A stretch of 64,000 nucleotides of DNA from Pyrus communis (taxonomy: Eukaryota; Streptophyta; Magnoliopsida; Rosales; Rosaceae): positions 6,862,872 to 6,926,871 of the forward strand of contig NC_084807.1 of assembly GCF_963583255.1 (NCBI RefSeq), read 5' to 3'. Shown piece by piece: positions 47,551 to 58,758 of this stretch. Each line of letters opens with the position of its first letter. The stretch's first letter is position 1. The notes under the pieces were generated by a model. It was not told the origin of the DNA, did not search any database, and saw only the letters and a program-made list of their open reading frames with translations. Position numbers and translations under genes: made by a program.

Positions 47551-50230
47551 TGATAAACCATCCAGCCCGCCAAGAGGAAATTCAAATATTTCCTCTGGCC
47601 AACAGAAGCCGCAACAAACGCAACAGCAGCCGCAACAAATGCAAGAACATTTAAAAGATGCTGATAAGTCCTAGCTGTGAACTTATCTGATTTTTGTATT
47701 TTGGATTAATCCATTTATCACTTGTAATTATCACTTGTATTATCTGTTTATTATACAAGAGTTTGTTCTACATCAAACTCTCTTTTGTAATCTCTATATA
47801 AGGATGAATATACAGAAGGGATAATTATCCGAGCAATATTATACTCAACCTTTATAGGATTGGGCTATCGTTGTCTTGATCCTCAAAATGGGCGAGTTTT
47901 TCTTTCAAAACATGTAATTTTTGATGAATCTTCATTTCCCTATGCATCCTTATGTTCTCCTAATGTTTCTGGAAAGCCTATGCCTCCTCCACCTATCCAT
48001 GAAATAGGACCATCCCACCCCCCCATCCCTAGTCAAACCCGTGACCACACATATCCCAATCCTATATCTACCCCACCACTCACCGCCTCACTACCCCCAC
48101 CTCTTCAACATGTACCTGTTGCCCCTCTCCAACACGTCAACTCTTCTTTACAGCCTGCCCTCCACCTCATTCCTTCCCACTCCCCTCGGCCTGCACACTC
48201 TCAGTCACCGCTTCACCCTTCAGTCCATATACCTGAGTCCATTCCCTTGTCTCCACCACCGACATCTTCCTCTTCCAATATGAGTAATTCAATGCATCCA
48301 ATGGTTACTCGAGCAAAACTTGGTATTCATAAACCGAATCCCAAGTATGCTCATGTGTCCTCTACTAATATTATTGCCGAACCTACATGTTTTTCACAGG
48401 CTCAAAAGTATCCAGAATGGCGTAAAGCTATGGCTGACGAGTTTAATGCATTACAACGTGCGGGAACATGGGTTTTAATTCCTCCTCAGTCTCACATGAA
48501 TGTTCTTCCTAACAAGTGGGTTTTTCGCATCAAGCGACGTTCTGATGGCTCAATTGAGCGCTATAAGGCTCGTTTAGTGGCCAATGGTTTTCATCAACAA
48601 GAAGGTATTGATTATGGTGAGACTTTCAGTCCAGTTGTTACTCATTCTACCATCCGTATGATCTTATCCATTGCTGTGCATTTTTCTTGGCCTATACGAC
48701 AATTGGATGTCCAAAATGCCTTTTTACATGGCACCATCTCTGATGCAGTTTATATGCGGCAACCCACTGGTTTTGTTGATCCACAATATCCCACTCATGT
48801 TTGTCAACTTCGACGCTCATTATATGGATTGAAACAAGCTCCACGAGCTTGGTTTCAATGTTTTTCCAATCATTTGGAGAACTTAGGATTTGTTGCATCC
48901 CTGGCAGATTCTTCTCTATTTATTTATTCTCATGGTTCCGTCACCATCTATTTACTCATTTACGTGGATGACATACTTATAACTGGCAATCATACATCCA
49001 CCATTTCCTTCTTGATTCAAGAAATGGCTCGGCTATTCTCCATGACAGACCTGGGTCCTTTAAGTTATTTTTTGGGTATGGAAGTTCATCGGTCTGCGAA
49101 TGGTATGCATATGTCTCAAGCTAAATATGTCATGGACTTACTTACACGCACCAACATGTTGGATTGCAAACCTGTCTCCACTCCTGCCATCAGTGGTCGT
49201 CGTCTCAGCTTGTATGATGGTGAACCACTTTCCAATGTAACTGAATTTCGTAGTGTAGTTGGTGCTCTTCAGTATCTCACCTTCACTCGACCAGATATCG
49301 CCTTTGCCGTCAATCAGGTATGTCAGTACATGCATCGTCCTACTACTACTCATTGGATCGCGGTTAAACGTATCTTACGATATCTGAAGACTACTCCTGA
49401 CCATGGTTTAGTGTACAAGCCAAGTTCTTTGAATCTTGTGGCTTATGCTGATGCTGACTATGCTGGTGATCCTGATGACCGTAAGTCTACTGGGGGTTAC
49501 TGTATTTTTTTGGGCAACAATCTTATCTCATGGAGTTCAAAGAAGCAACGCGGGGTTTCTCGTTCGAGCACTGAATCTGAGTATCGGCAACTTGCGTATA
49601 CTGCTGCCACCATTTCCTGGTTTCGCAAGTTGTTTAATGATCTTCGTATTCCATTATCACCTCCTAAAATTTGGTGTGACAATATTTCCGCGATCTCTTT
49701 GGCATCTAATCCGGTTTTCCATACTCGCACTCGTCATGTGGAGGTGGACTATCACTACATCCGTGAAAAGGTAACTCATCGCGAACTTACTGTGGAGTTT
49801 GTTGCCACCCAAGACCAACTTGCCGATTTCCTTACCAAAGGTTTGTCCACAGCACGTTTCAATTTTCTTCTGTCCAAGCTTCCCGTTCGTCGTCGACCGC
49901 TCAACTTGCGGGGGCGTGATAAACCATCCAGCCCGCCAAGAGGAAATTCAAATATTTCCTCTGGCCAACAGAAGCCGCAACAAACGCAACAGCAGCCGCA
50001 ACAAATGCAAGAACATTTAAAAGATGCTGATAAGTCCTAGCTGTGAACTTATCTGATTTTTGTATTTTGGATTAATCCATTTATCACTTGTAATTATCAC
50101 TTGTATTATCTGTTTATTATACAAGAGTTTGTTCTACATCAAACTCTCTTTTGTAATCTCTATATAAGGATGAATATACAGAAGGGATAATTATCCGAGC
50201 AATATTATACTCAACCTTTATTTTCTATCT
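47551..50230 (+). mobile_element. Ty1/copia element, internally deleted
   Basis: Direct LTRs of about 305 bp: 47551-47856 (truncated at its 3' end) and 49917-50230, both starting TGATAAACCATCC. Flanks carry CTACT (47546-47550 and 50231-50235), and copy C has the empty site near 28433. The primer site, gag, protease and most of integrase are gone: the left LTR joins directly to the integrase C-terminal region. A purine tract (cttgcgggggcg, 49905-49916) precedes the right LTR. The right LTR ends TATCT, perhaps a changed TATCA. Confidence 0.9.
47860..50040 (+). CDS. Copia polyprotein remnant (integrase tail, RT, RNase H)
   Basis: One 726-codon open frame. Order: integrase C-terminal region (GYRCLDPQNGRVFLSKHVIF, residues 1-30), a proline/serine-rich linker (to about 165), reverse transcriptase (about 185-430, with RQLDVQNAFLHG and the catalytic YVDDILITGN), then RNase H (about 540-680, DRKSTGGYCIFLG, SSTESEYRQLA, HVEVDYHYIREK). 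The last 40 or so codons lie in the right LTR and are glutamine-rich. The frame is uninterrupted although gag, protease and most of integrase are lost; its first ATG is not the native start because the 5' part is deleted. It cannot drive its own transposition. The RT may or may not be expressed from the truncated left LTR. Confidence 0.88.
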   Translation: MGYRCLDPQNGRVFLSKHVIFDESSFPYASLCSPNVSGKPMPPPPIHEIGPSHPPIPSQTRDHTYPNPISTPPLTASLPPPLQHVPVAPLQHVNSSLQPALHLIPSHSPRPAHSQSPLHPSVHIPESIPLSPPPTSSSSNMSNSMHPMVTRAKLGIHKPNPKYAHVSSTNIIAEPTCFSQAQKYPEWRKAMADEFNALQRAGTWVLIPPQSHMNVLPNKWVFRIKRRSDGSIERYKARLVANGFHQQEGIDYGETFSPVVTHSTIRMILSIAVHFSWPIRQLDVQNAFLHGTISDAVYMRQPTGFVDPQYPTHVCQLRRSLYGLKQAPRAWFQCFSNHLENLGFVASLADSSLFIYSHGSVTIYLLIYVDDILITGNHTSTISFLIQEMARLFSMTDLGPLSYFLGMEVHRSANGMHMSQAKYVMDLLTRTNMLDCKPVSTPAISGRRLSLYDGEPLSNVTEFRSVVGALQYLTFTRPDIAFAVNQVCQYMHRPTTTHWIAVKRILRYLKTTPDHGLVYKPSSLNLVAYADADYAGDPDDRKSTGGYCIFLGNNLISWSSKKQRGVSRSSTESEYRQLAYTAATISWFRKLFNDLRIPLSPPKIWCDNISAISLASNPVFHTRTRHVEVDYHYIREKVTHRELTVEFVATQDQLADFLTKGLSTARFNFLLSKLPVRRRPLNLRGRDKPSSPPRGNSNISSGQQKPQQTQQQPQQMQEHLKDADKS

Positions 50231-50235
50231 CTACT

Positions 50236-50391
50236 TAAACAATCATAAAACAAACAAATGGTTGTTAGATATAAGGAATATCAGAAGACCCCAAGCAAGT
50301 AAAAGATAACACAAGTAGTCCAGTTCTTTTAAATACAATAATATTATGTATTGCTAAAACAAAAAAGGAAGGAAGAAAGAAGAAAGAAATA
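50236..50391. other. Duplicated flank before copy G
   Basis: Matches 28436-28581 upstream of copy D, ending in the purine-rich leader of copy G. Confidence 0.75.
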
Positions 50392-51147
50392 ATGGCAGCA
50401 GCAAGGATGACAGTATATATCAGTGTTTCTAGGTGGGCTTTTCCTATTGATGTTATACATTATGATTCTTTGGTTTTAAAGCCAAAGAGGCTAAGATCAA
50501 AGCTTGGGAAGCAAGGAATCAGAGAGGGCCTTCTCCTTCTTCAATTCTCTTTGGAAATATCATCTATTTAGTCAAATAATTTTGTAGGTACCAAACTCCA
50601 ATGAAAAAAGCTAAACTCTGCACATGAATGCAGTATGCATTCCACTAATATATATAGATTATGAAAACTGATTTCTTTTCTACCAAAATGATATGAACTT
50701 CATTTTAAACTCGTTACGAATATGTTGACGGTTGAATATGTTGATTCAAGAAACTTTGCGCCTGTATCCACCAGCAGCATTTGTTGTAAGGCAAGCCTTT
50801 GACGACATTGAGCTCAACAACATTGTAATTCCGAAAGGAACAAACATTCAGATTCCAGTCTCAATACTGCAGTAACAGCCTGAAATCTGCGGCTCTGATG
50901 CCCTTGAATTCAATCCGAAAAGATTTCAGCATGGAATTCTTGGGGCTTTCAAGTATCCCCAGGTTTATATGCCATTTGGATTTGGTCCTAGGATTTGTTT
51001 TGGGCAACACTTTGCCGTGACAGAGTTGAAGGTGATTCTGTCTCTTATTCTATCCAAGTTTTGCTTCTCACTCTCGCTTGCATACAAACACCGCCCAGTT
51101 TTCAGGTTGGTTATTGAACCTGAACATGGAGTAATCTCCATGTGAGG
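50392..51147 (+). pseudogene. CYP714: P450 CYP714-like pseudogene (copy G), exons 2-4 lost
   Basis: Only part of exon 1 (50392 to about 50560, ending in FGNI) and exon 5 (about 50732-51147) remain, separated by about 170 bp that includes intron-4 sequence. Lesions: frame changes after the first codons and in the hinge, loss of the exon-5 acceptor (gacg where others have gcag), a TAA in place of the second Gln of LQQ (about 50874), and a frame change near the C-terminus. The haem loop FGFGPRICFG is still readable. Second-subtype copy. Confidence 0.92.
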
Positions 51148-52010
51148 AGAGTGCGACAGTAGTTGTGTTATTGCAGCAGTGTAATTGTGTGTTTTTATGG
51201 GTAGGGCAGATAGATTTGCAACACCTGTGTTTCAATGTGTACATTGAAAGAAAAATGTAATCTAGATGTGTCTCTTTTTGGATGTAATTTGCAATGTGTA
51301 ATTGTGTATGTTTTAAATTTTTCTTAGAGCTGATTTTCACACATAATTTTTTGTTTTTTACACACCCTTTTTAATCTTTGTTATTGGATTGAATAAATCA
51401 AATAAAAACAACTGGCATGATCTAAAAATGGTTAGCGTGACAAGCTAATAAGCTTAAATGAATCAACTTTATATATGAACTTTATCCAACTAATAAGTTA
51501 ATATTTCTGAAGTCCAATTATACAAACAAGTTGTTAGTGAAAGGAGGGTGGTGATCGTACTTTATCAGTTTATTTGTCCTTTCCAAACCTTACCAAAATA
51601 ATTAGATGCTAAACTGTAAGGAACAATTAGAAGAGGCCAAAAGCAGAAAGATGCTAATACTATTCATCTAGTTTTATTATGGTAATTGTAATTGATTCTC
51701 TAAAATTCTCATTTTTCACTAACATTTCAACCAATAAAATTTTTGTTTCAACATTTTTTTATAATAATGACAACCATTTAAAGATCTATTTTAATAAGAA
51801 ATAACATTTGACAATTCGGTTAGAAAAACATAAAATTTGACATAAGACTTCAGTTGACACATCATCCATTAATTTTAATTTGATTATTATAATTTGACGT
51901 TTCCTTTAAGATGGTCTCAAGTTTCAGTTATTTGGCACCTCTCTCTCTCTTTGTTTCTCTCTCATTTTAGAAAATATCATCATTTATTATTTACATATAA
52001 TAGTGAAAAT
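51148..52010. other. Flank of copy G, end of the duplicated unit
   Basis: 51150-51640 matches the flank of copy E (38903-39296) and runs into a degraded version of the unit-start marker (about 51631-51650), after which similarity stops. The rest is AT-rich with no gene, so a further repeat unit, if it existed, has been lost. Confidence 0.7.
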
Positions 52011-52019
52011 TGTGTTTTT

Positions 52020-52390
52020 TTTTTTTTGAGAAAGTTCAAGATTCATTGATTCGTAAAATCGAAACACTTACATATCAAAGGATAGGGTGCCCAACAGTGG
52101 GCCTTGATAAACACTTAGTTGGGGATTTCAACCCGATCTGAGGGAAAAAGAGCGTCCTGTACCAAATTCAAAGTTGCAATAACCAAACTTGCATCACCTT
52201 CAAACTCAACCATATTGGCTTCCCATATTTGAGTAAACAGCACCGCCGCCCATGCTGCTTCCATCTCGGCGTGCAGGGGTGAGGTCACTCCAAGAATTTG
52301 CATAGCCATTGCCGCCACAAACTCACCCAAATGGTCACGAACAATAACTTCCACCCCGCCGATTCCTTCATTCTCCACCCAGGGCCCATT
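52020..52390 (-). pseudogene. LINE RNase H-like fragment
   Basis: The minus frame (VEVIVRDHLGEFVAAMA, SPLHAEMEAAWAAVLF, MVEFEGDASLVIATLN) matches the plant RNase H-like domain found at the C-terminus of non-LTR retrotransposons. A T-run at 52016-52028 would be its poly(A) tail on the minus strand. The 5' part is absent. Confidence 0.75.
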
Positions 52391-54333
52391 GAAATTACAT
52401 TTAAGCTCTTTTCTAATTCAGATAATCCGACGGTCGTAAATTAAAAGGGTGTGTATAAAATAAAAATAAGTGTGTGGATAGCACATCCCATTCTTTAATA
52501 ACTTTATATTTCCTTGTTTTCTTATACATAAACATAAACTTAGAGTTTGGGATCGCACAAACTCGTACAAGTTGTGTGGTTTGTATAAGGTAAGCATGAC
52601 AGATGCGCTTCAATTCATGAACATGATTTCTTAATTGCAACTTACACTGTTGCAAAATACAAGATTTACATTTGATGTTATGTAGTTTCCAAATAATTAT
52701 GCATTTCTAATCTTAATCATAAGATCCTTTACTCGATAAGCGAGGAGAGCTAGAAATTTTCACATCAGTGGACTATAATTTTTATTTTAGGAGTTGTCAA
52801 GGTGGGGTGGCGTTAATTTTTAGTTGGGTGAGGTGGGCTACTAGATGTATGAACAACACACATTTCGAGTTCGTATTGATCCTTCCCCTTTCAGTAATTT
52901 GGATGAAATTACTGTAGGTAATCGTATCGTTCTTCAAAAAGAAGATAGAACTGAGCACCAAAGAATCAATTACCCAAGTTGCACTAGGCTGAAGCCCACC
53001 CTAGCCGAAAGGCAGCTCTCGATTGTGATTTGTGAATAGTTTCCAATTATCTAAACTATAATTATTGGTGGTAATTTACAATAATAATAATTGTTGAGGA
53101 TTCAACATCAAATCATAAAAATCCAGTGTAACTGCTTATAAAAACTTAGGACTTCTTTATTTACTGAGAATTAGTTTTGAATTGGATAGTCACATTTTAA
53201 AGTAACTCTCGTCTTTGTAGATTTTGTCAAATCAAATAGGATCGGAGTTGTAACTTAGTATTTCATATATACCTCTAGTTTGATCTTGATATGCCTGAGA
53301 TATTTTCTTTGTAGTTGATTTTTATGCTTGGTAAATTTACTAAAATTGAATCAAAAGCACTAATCGAATTTCATCTAATTCGACTGATCGATCATATTCG
53401 GTATTTTCCTTTCTTCGAAATAGAAGCAGAGATGAGATATGTTGAAGACAAAGACAGATGCTCTTATCGCTTTTGGGTTTATATAGCAATTTAGAATTCA
53501 GTTCATAAACCCCACCATTCACCATTATTAAGGTGCATGCAATTCACGTTATTGATTTAGCATGCTCTCTACTCCACAACTTTAGAAATTGAATTTTTAA
53601 AAAACCAATTTCAGAAATTAGATCATGATATTTTCTTCAGCAGCTTTGCAGCTAGCCATATACATATCATTCGAGACTTAATTATAAATCACACTAGTGG
53701 CCCATGCAATATTGGTAGCTCCATTTGAAGTGGCTCCTCCTTTTGGACTTTTTCCGACATGTTTCATATCTCGTAGTGCAATGGTGAATGCTAATTGAAA
53801 CCGTTCAATACCGAAGACATCTTATACGGATTTTTCTTGTAAAAATATCATTGAACTGTTTGATTAACAATTCAATTCCGAAGTCATCCTTTCGGCTTTT
53901 TTCCACCTCTCTTGCCCGTGCTTATCTTTTTATCCGACATGTTTGTTATCTCATACTTGAAAGCTGATTGACGTTATGTATAATTGATTATCGACACACT
54001 GTATATTTATTATGAGTGAAACAAAATATTATATCCACTATTATTTTGGTTATGTTTTTTTTTTATTTCCTCTCTCTCTTTCGAAAACTGTTATTTCATG
54101 TTGAATATATATGAACTGATTGAACTGTAATAATAGCAAATGTACAGATTCTGATAGTATTAAGATAAGGGAGGTCCACTTTAGATGTGAATGATGATCC
54201 CGTGTTTGATAATGACTAGTTAGGAGATTCCAAACCGATGCATGGTTTAATTAACACATTTTAAAACAACTGGAAGATAGAATATGCCAAACGAATTTTA
54301 AACGAATATTATGCAACTTAATCACAAGCATGC

Positions 54334-54374
<41 letters not shown>

Positions 54375-55140
54375 GAGCCTGAACCATGCATGTCTCAACA
54401 TCTTAATTGGTCACTCCATTTGGCTAGGACAAAAGTTTTGCATTTATTTAAACGTAAGTGAGAGATTTTATGTTCGATTTTTATTAAAAGGTGAATTTAA
54501 ACCATATTGTTATTACTAGACTATTGAGGCTCAGCTCATTGTTACACCCTTTTAGTGTAAATAATATTGTTTGTTAAGAAAATAATTAACATATTATTTC
54601 GAATTCATTAAAACTGGCTAATTGAAACTGATATTGGGATGAACTTAACGAGAGGTATTGCTGACGCGGATTAAGTTAGCTACTACAGAGTAATATGCAC
54701 ACAAAAGTTCAAATTCTTTTTCTCATTAATTGCAGAATTTTATAATATCATCTTATCAAGAGAAAATAACAAGATAAATAATGAATTCGCACTATTTTTT
54801 TTCTCCCGGATACTACTTTTCTTTGATAATGTAGAGTAAATTGTAGCAATAGTTCTTTAATTTTAATCAAACTGGAGCAATAGTTCATCAACTAAAAATT
54901 TATTATCATTGGTCTCTCAACTCATCAAAATGTATAGCTATGGTCCTTTTTGTCTACTTCGTCAGAATTTTGTCAAAATGAGTTATGTTGAAATGACCAT
55001 TGCTACAATTGGGGTCCTTCAATTCATCAAAATGTGTAGCTCTTATCATTTTCATCAACTTCGTCAGAACTTTTGTCAAAATGCTGCTGCCCCCTGACCA
55101 TTTGTTGCCTAGTTGATCTTTAAGCATTCGATCTTTTGAG
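52391..55140. other. AT-rich spacer
   Basis: No recognisable coding. Contains an (AT)n run at 54337-54371. The stretch 54830-55100 has direct near-repeats (cttcgtcagaa, ttttgtcaaaatg) resembling a dispersed repeat also present in intron 1 of copies C and F (near 24880-25080). The short plus frame at 52845-53039 has no known domain. Confidence 0.5.
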
Positions 55141-55150
55141 CTATATGGCC

Positions 55151-55365
55151 CTCTCGCACTGGAGAGCAATTAGTTTATCCTCTCGTACTGGAGAGCAGAC
55201 CCATATAGGTGTCGGGAAATTGGTTTACCCTTTCGCACTAGAGAGCAATTAGTTTATCCTCTCACACTGGAGAGCAGACTCATATGGGTGTCGGGGAATT
55301 GGTTTACCCTCTCGCACTGGAGAACAATTAGTTTATCCTCTCGCACTAGAGAGCAGACCCAGAAA
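55151..55365. repeat. 79-bp tandem repeat, about 2.7 copies
   Basis: Units begin ctctcgcactggagag at 55151, 55230 and 55309. Each has the internal word agcaattagtttatcctctc. It lies beside a gypsy gag remnant and may be part of that element. Confidence 0.9.
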
Positions 55366-55557
55366 GGGTTTTGGGCAGTTGTTGTGGACAGCAGTCGAGC
55401 CAGGCTGATGATTAACTTCTTGAATCTTCATTGAGAATAAAGAAATAAATCAACTATGTAGAAATTGCATAACAAACTGGATAATCTTCAGCCTGCGAGG
55501 CCTTGTTCGTCGAGCTGCTTGAGGCTTTGAACTTATTTAGAAAAGCCCAAATGAGGT

Positions 55558-56700
55558 TCAGGGGGTGATAGAAACTTCCCTTGCTTGTGTAAGCCGTTTC
55601 ATTGACTTGTCAAGATACTCGTCATATCGGCCCTCATTTGTTAGCTTCTCAAGGTACTGCTTCCACTTCAAGCAGTCGTTGGTAGTGTGGCCTGGTCCTT
55701 GATGGAATGCGTAATACTTTGCATGATCTAGCTTGGTAAGATTGCCTTTCATGGATGGCGGCAGTTCGAACCAAGGTTCATTCTTAAGCTTGCGGAGAAT
55801 GTGGCCGATTAGAACTGTGAACTTGGTGAATGTTTCAAGCGCTGAGTCTTCTTTGGTCGAGGAACGTTCCATGTGCTTTTTTCTGACTTGTTTTTGTTAG
55901 ACTGCTTAACCTCATCCCATAGTGCATGTTTTTCTTCCAAAGCATACGAAGCTGCTAGGGTCAGTTCTTCTCCCATGATTAGTTTTCCAAATAAAGGATG
56001 TTCGGTGGGAAGCCTATTTTTGAATGTTGTCGTTGCTATGTCCTCGTTGCAGCCAACAATCTTGGTTTTCTCTGCTTTGAACCTTTTGACATAGTCACGA
56101 ATTGTCTCTCAAGGGTTTCTTTTCAATGTTGAAGAGATGGTCGGATGTCTTTTTGATTGAGCGGTTAGACGAATACTCCTTAGTGAAAACAAAGGAAAGT
56201 TCGTTGAAACTCTGGATCTACTGCAATGGTAGAGTGTGAAGCCAATCTTGTGCCTCACCTTGTAGAGTTGTGGCAAAACTTTTGCACATAAGCGCGTCGT
56301 TGTTCCTGTAGAGGATCATGGTATTACGGTAGTACTTGAGATGTCGATCAGGATCTTTGTCTCCCTTGTATGAAGTGAAGTGAAGCATAGTGAACCCGCA
56401 AGGTGGATCTATCCGCTCGATCTCATTCGTGAATGGTGACATGCTTATGTTGGTCATGTATCGTCAAAGCACATCGTCAGCAACCTCGTTACGTTGAAAA
56501 TTGCGCAATCGTTCAGTTATGAGCTTCTCAACTTCTTCTTGAATTTGCCTTTGCTGGGGCAGTGGAACTTTCAGATGCCACCAGTCATGACCTATGGGTT
56601 TGGGCCGCTCTTCCCTATGTTCAACTCGTTTATGTCGCAGCTGCAGTGTATGTGGCATGTTTCTGGCAGGCGAACGGGCTGCTGGCAGGCTGCCGGTTGA
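55558..56700 (-). pseudogene. Ty3/gypsy gag remnant
   Basis: The minus frame 56218-56457 holds MLHFTSYKGDKDPDRHLKYY and MCKSFATTLQGEAQDWLHTL, the gag core; 55558-55872 holds AKYYAFHQGPGHTTNDCLKW and KLTNEGRY, the zinc-knuckle-like region of Tat/Athila-type gag. The frame is broken between and beyond these. No RT or integrase follows in the expected direction before the tandem repeat at 55151, so the element is truncated or a non-autonomous derivative. Confidence 0.8.
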
Positions 56701-57770
56701 ACTTAAGTCAGATTGAGTGACTGCTTCTCTGCGTTTGATGTGTTGCCTACTTCGATGTGAGGTGGAGAATACTCCTTGTGAGCCTAGTTATGAATGAACA
56801 CTTCACTTGGAAGGTTGTCCATGTTGATAATCGGAGTGTGACCTCAACCGTGAACGTATCTTCGTCTGTGGGCTTGATTGGGAATGCACGCTCCTCCGCA
56901 CGCTAAAACAAGAGTATACGCTCTCCCAATGACCCAAGCGGGAGTGTAAACTGCCAGAATGCTCGGATCATGGCTGGTTGATGGGCTGCTTGCCAGGACG
57001 CTGGTAGAGAGGTTCGTCTGCCTTTGTCCTAATTCGGGACACCTCGTTCGAGCCACGTTGGATCTCGATACGTTGCAAGAGTTGATTCACCAAGGTTGTC
57101 TGTTGTGCAAGGGCGCTTGTCAACTCTATGACTTGTCGAGACAAGTGTTGTTCGCTATTTGGATTGGAAGAGCTTGGAAGGAATGTGCCTCTTTAAGCAG
57201 TGGAAGTGCAGTAGGCTCCGGGCGTGAGATTTGAAATGGGAAATGTCAAATCCACGGAGAAACGTGGTGAAAATGCCCTCGGTTCAATCGTAGGCCAAGA
57301 AATTTGAAACTGAGACGGTTAAACTAATCTTGGACCGATTTAGGCTGCTTGGAATGCCATAGGAGCAGGCTGGGCCACGAAAGTAGGCTGCTCGACGGGA
57401 GCAGGCTGGGCCACGAGAGTGGGCTGCTCGGCGGGAGCAAGCTGGACCACAAGAGCAGGCTGGGCCACGGGAGTAGGCTGCTTGGTGTGTGACGCACGCG
57501 AGTGCGAGGCTTGGGCTTGGCTTGGCAACATGTTGGGCTCACATTAGGCGTGGAGTAACTTGGCTTGAGCCGTGACCTTGGTGCCGTAGGCCTTGGATGG
57601 CACGTCTCGGGCCGTGGTGGTAATACCATGGACTTAGCCGCGGATGGCTGCCGTGGTAGCCGCCGCGGATGGCTGCCGTGGTAGCCACCGCGGTGGTTCC
57701 CGTGGTGGAAACTCGTGGTAGTGGTGCCGCTCCACTTATTGTACCATTTAGCCTCGTGGATCATCGTGGT
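56701..57770 (-). repeat. Retroelement leader-like region with tandem repeats
   Basis: GC-rich compared with both flanks. Positions 57365-57482 hold about three imperfect copies of a 42-bp unit (gcaggctgggccacg), giving repetitive proline/serine-type frames on the minus strand. Positions 57640-57710 have a shorter ccgcggatggctgccgtgg repeat. It lies upstream of gag in element orientation, so probably leader or gag 5' sequence. No protein function assigned. Confidence 0.5.
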
Positions 57771-58084
57771 CCCATTTCTTGAATATTGGAATTTTCACTT
57801 TTTGAATTTTCTAAATTTCTAGCCATTGTACTTAACTTTTACGTTTTATCAAAGATTTTTTGCAAATAAAAAATTCTAATAATAAAAATGTATGAAAAAT
57901 CTACAAATAGACAAGAAAAATACAAAAACCTTGGATGCGAGAGTTCTTCCACTTTTGCACCTCACGAGAGCTTATGAATTTCTTCCCATGCCATTTCTTG
58001 AACTCATGTAGCCAAGCCGTTGTCCTATATTGAATTTCCATGGTGGCATGACCTTCCCAGTCCATACGAATGCATTTCTTTCCT

Positions 58085-58480
58085 TCCAGATACTCTAGAC
58101 AGTCATTAGCAATAAGTCAAAACTTTCTCGTGCCAAAGAAGATGCCTTGTTTGCCATCTAATCATTCCAACCATCTTGTCGTCGATCTCTCCCCTTGAGT
58201 CCCAACGGACTCGTAAACCACACTGCAGCAGCCATGAGACAGTATCTTATGACGTGTTCAATGGTTTCTTCCTCTTCATTACAAAATAAACATGTTGGCG
58301 TGATACACCTCTTGAAAAGATTAACTCTTGTAGATAGAGCATTCGAACAACTTCGCCAAACACAAATCTTAACTTTACCCGGCACGCAAGCCCTCCAAAG
58401 AAACTTTGTCTCTAGTACCATTAATGTCATGCCTCGATCCCAACATACATCTGGATCGACATGTGATGTCACTAAGTACC
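58085..58480 (-). pseudogene. LINE zinc-binding RT (zf-RVT) fragment
   Basis: The minus frame 58158-58472 includes FLWRACVPGKVKICVWRSCS, TRVNLFKRCITPTCLFCNEE and HVIRYCLMAAAVWF, the zinc-binding domain that follows the RT in plant LINEs. The continuation toward 58085 is broken. Same strand and correct relative order as the RNase H piece at 52020-52390, though 6 kb apart. Confidence 0.8.
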
Positions 58481-58494
58481 CGTATATCTAACAT

Positions 58495-58640
58495 ACCCCG
58501 CCTTCGGGATATGGACAAAGCACAACTCAAGATTCGAATTACGTAGTAATTTTCGCATACTTTATGGCTGCATCTAACCTCCTCGTTAGATTGCCTTCGT
58601 ACCCTCAGACGGGATCAAGTCATTGGTAGTTCACCATTTG
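58495..58640. repeat. Possible LTR fragment
   Basis: The phrase ctaacctcctcgttagattg followed by ccttcgtaccctcagacggg and atcaag resembles a recurrent part of plant LTRs as I remember them. No boundaries could be set. Confidence 0.3.
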
Positions 58641-58710
58641 TTAAACTCTGAACTTCTCATAAAACACTTCCTAGCAGAAAACATAGAGTTCCACACTACA
58701 GTCATCTTGC

Positions 58711-58714
<4 letters not shown>

Positions 58715-58756
<42 letters not shown>
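58715..58756. repeat. (CA)n microsatellite
   Basis: About 21 uninterrupted CA units. Confidence 0.97.

Positions 58757-58758
<2 letters not shown>

Noticed and set aside
49138..49730. Minus-strand frames inside the copia ORF
   Set aside because: Shadows of the plus-strand RT/RNase H frame, which has the conserved motifs.
52845..53039. 64-codon frame
   Set aside because: No known domain, AT-rich surroundings, no splice or promoter support.
55151..55365. Regular repeats as a possible CRISPR-like array
   Set aside because: Units are contiguous 79-bp tandem copies without unique spacers, in a plant genome.
57324..57764. Pro/Ser/Leu-repeat open frame
   Set aside because: Arises from a 42-bp tandem repeat next to a gypsy gag remnant; no independent gene evidence.
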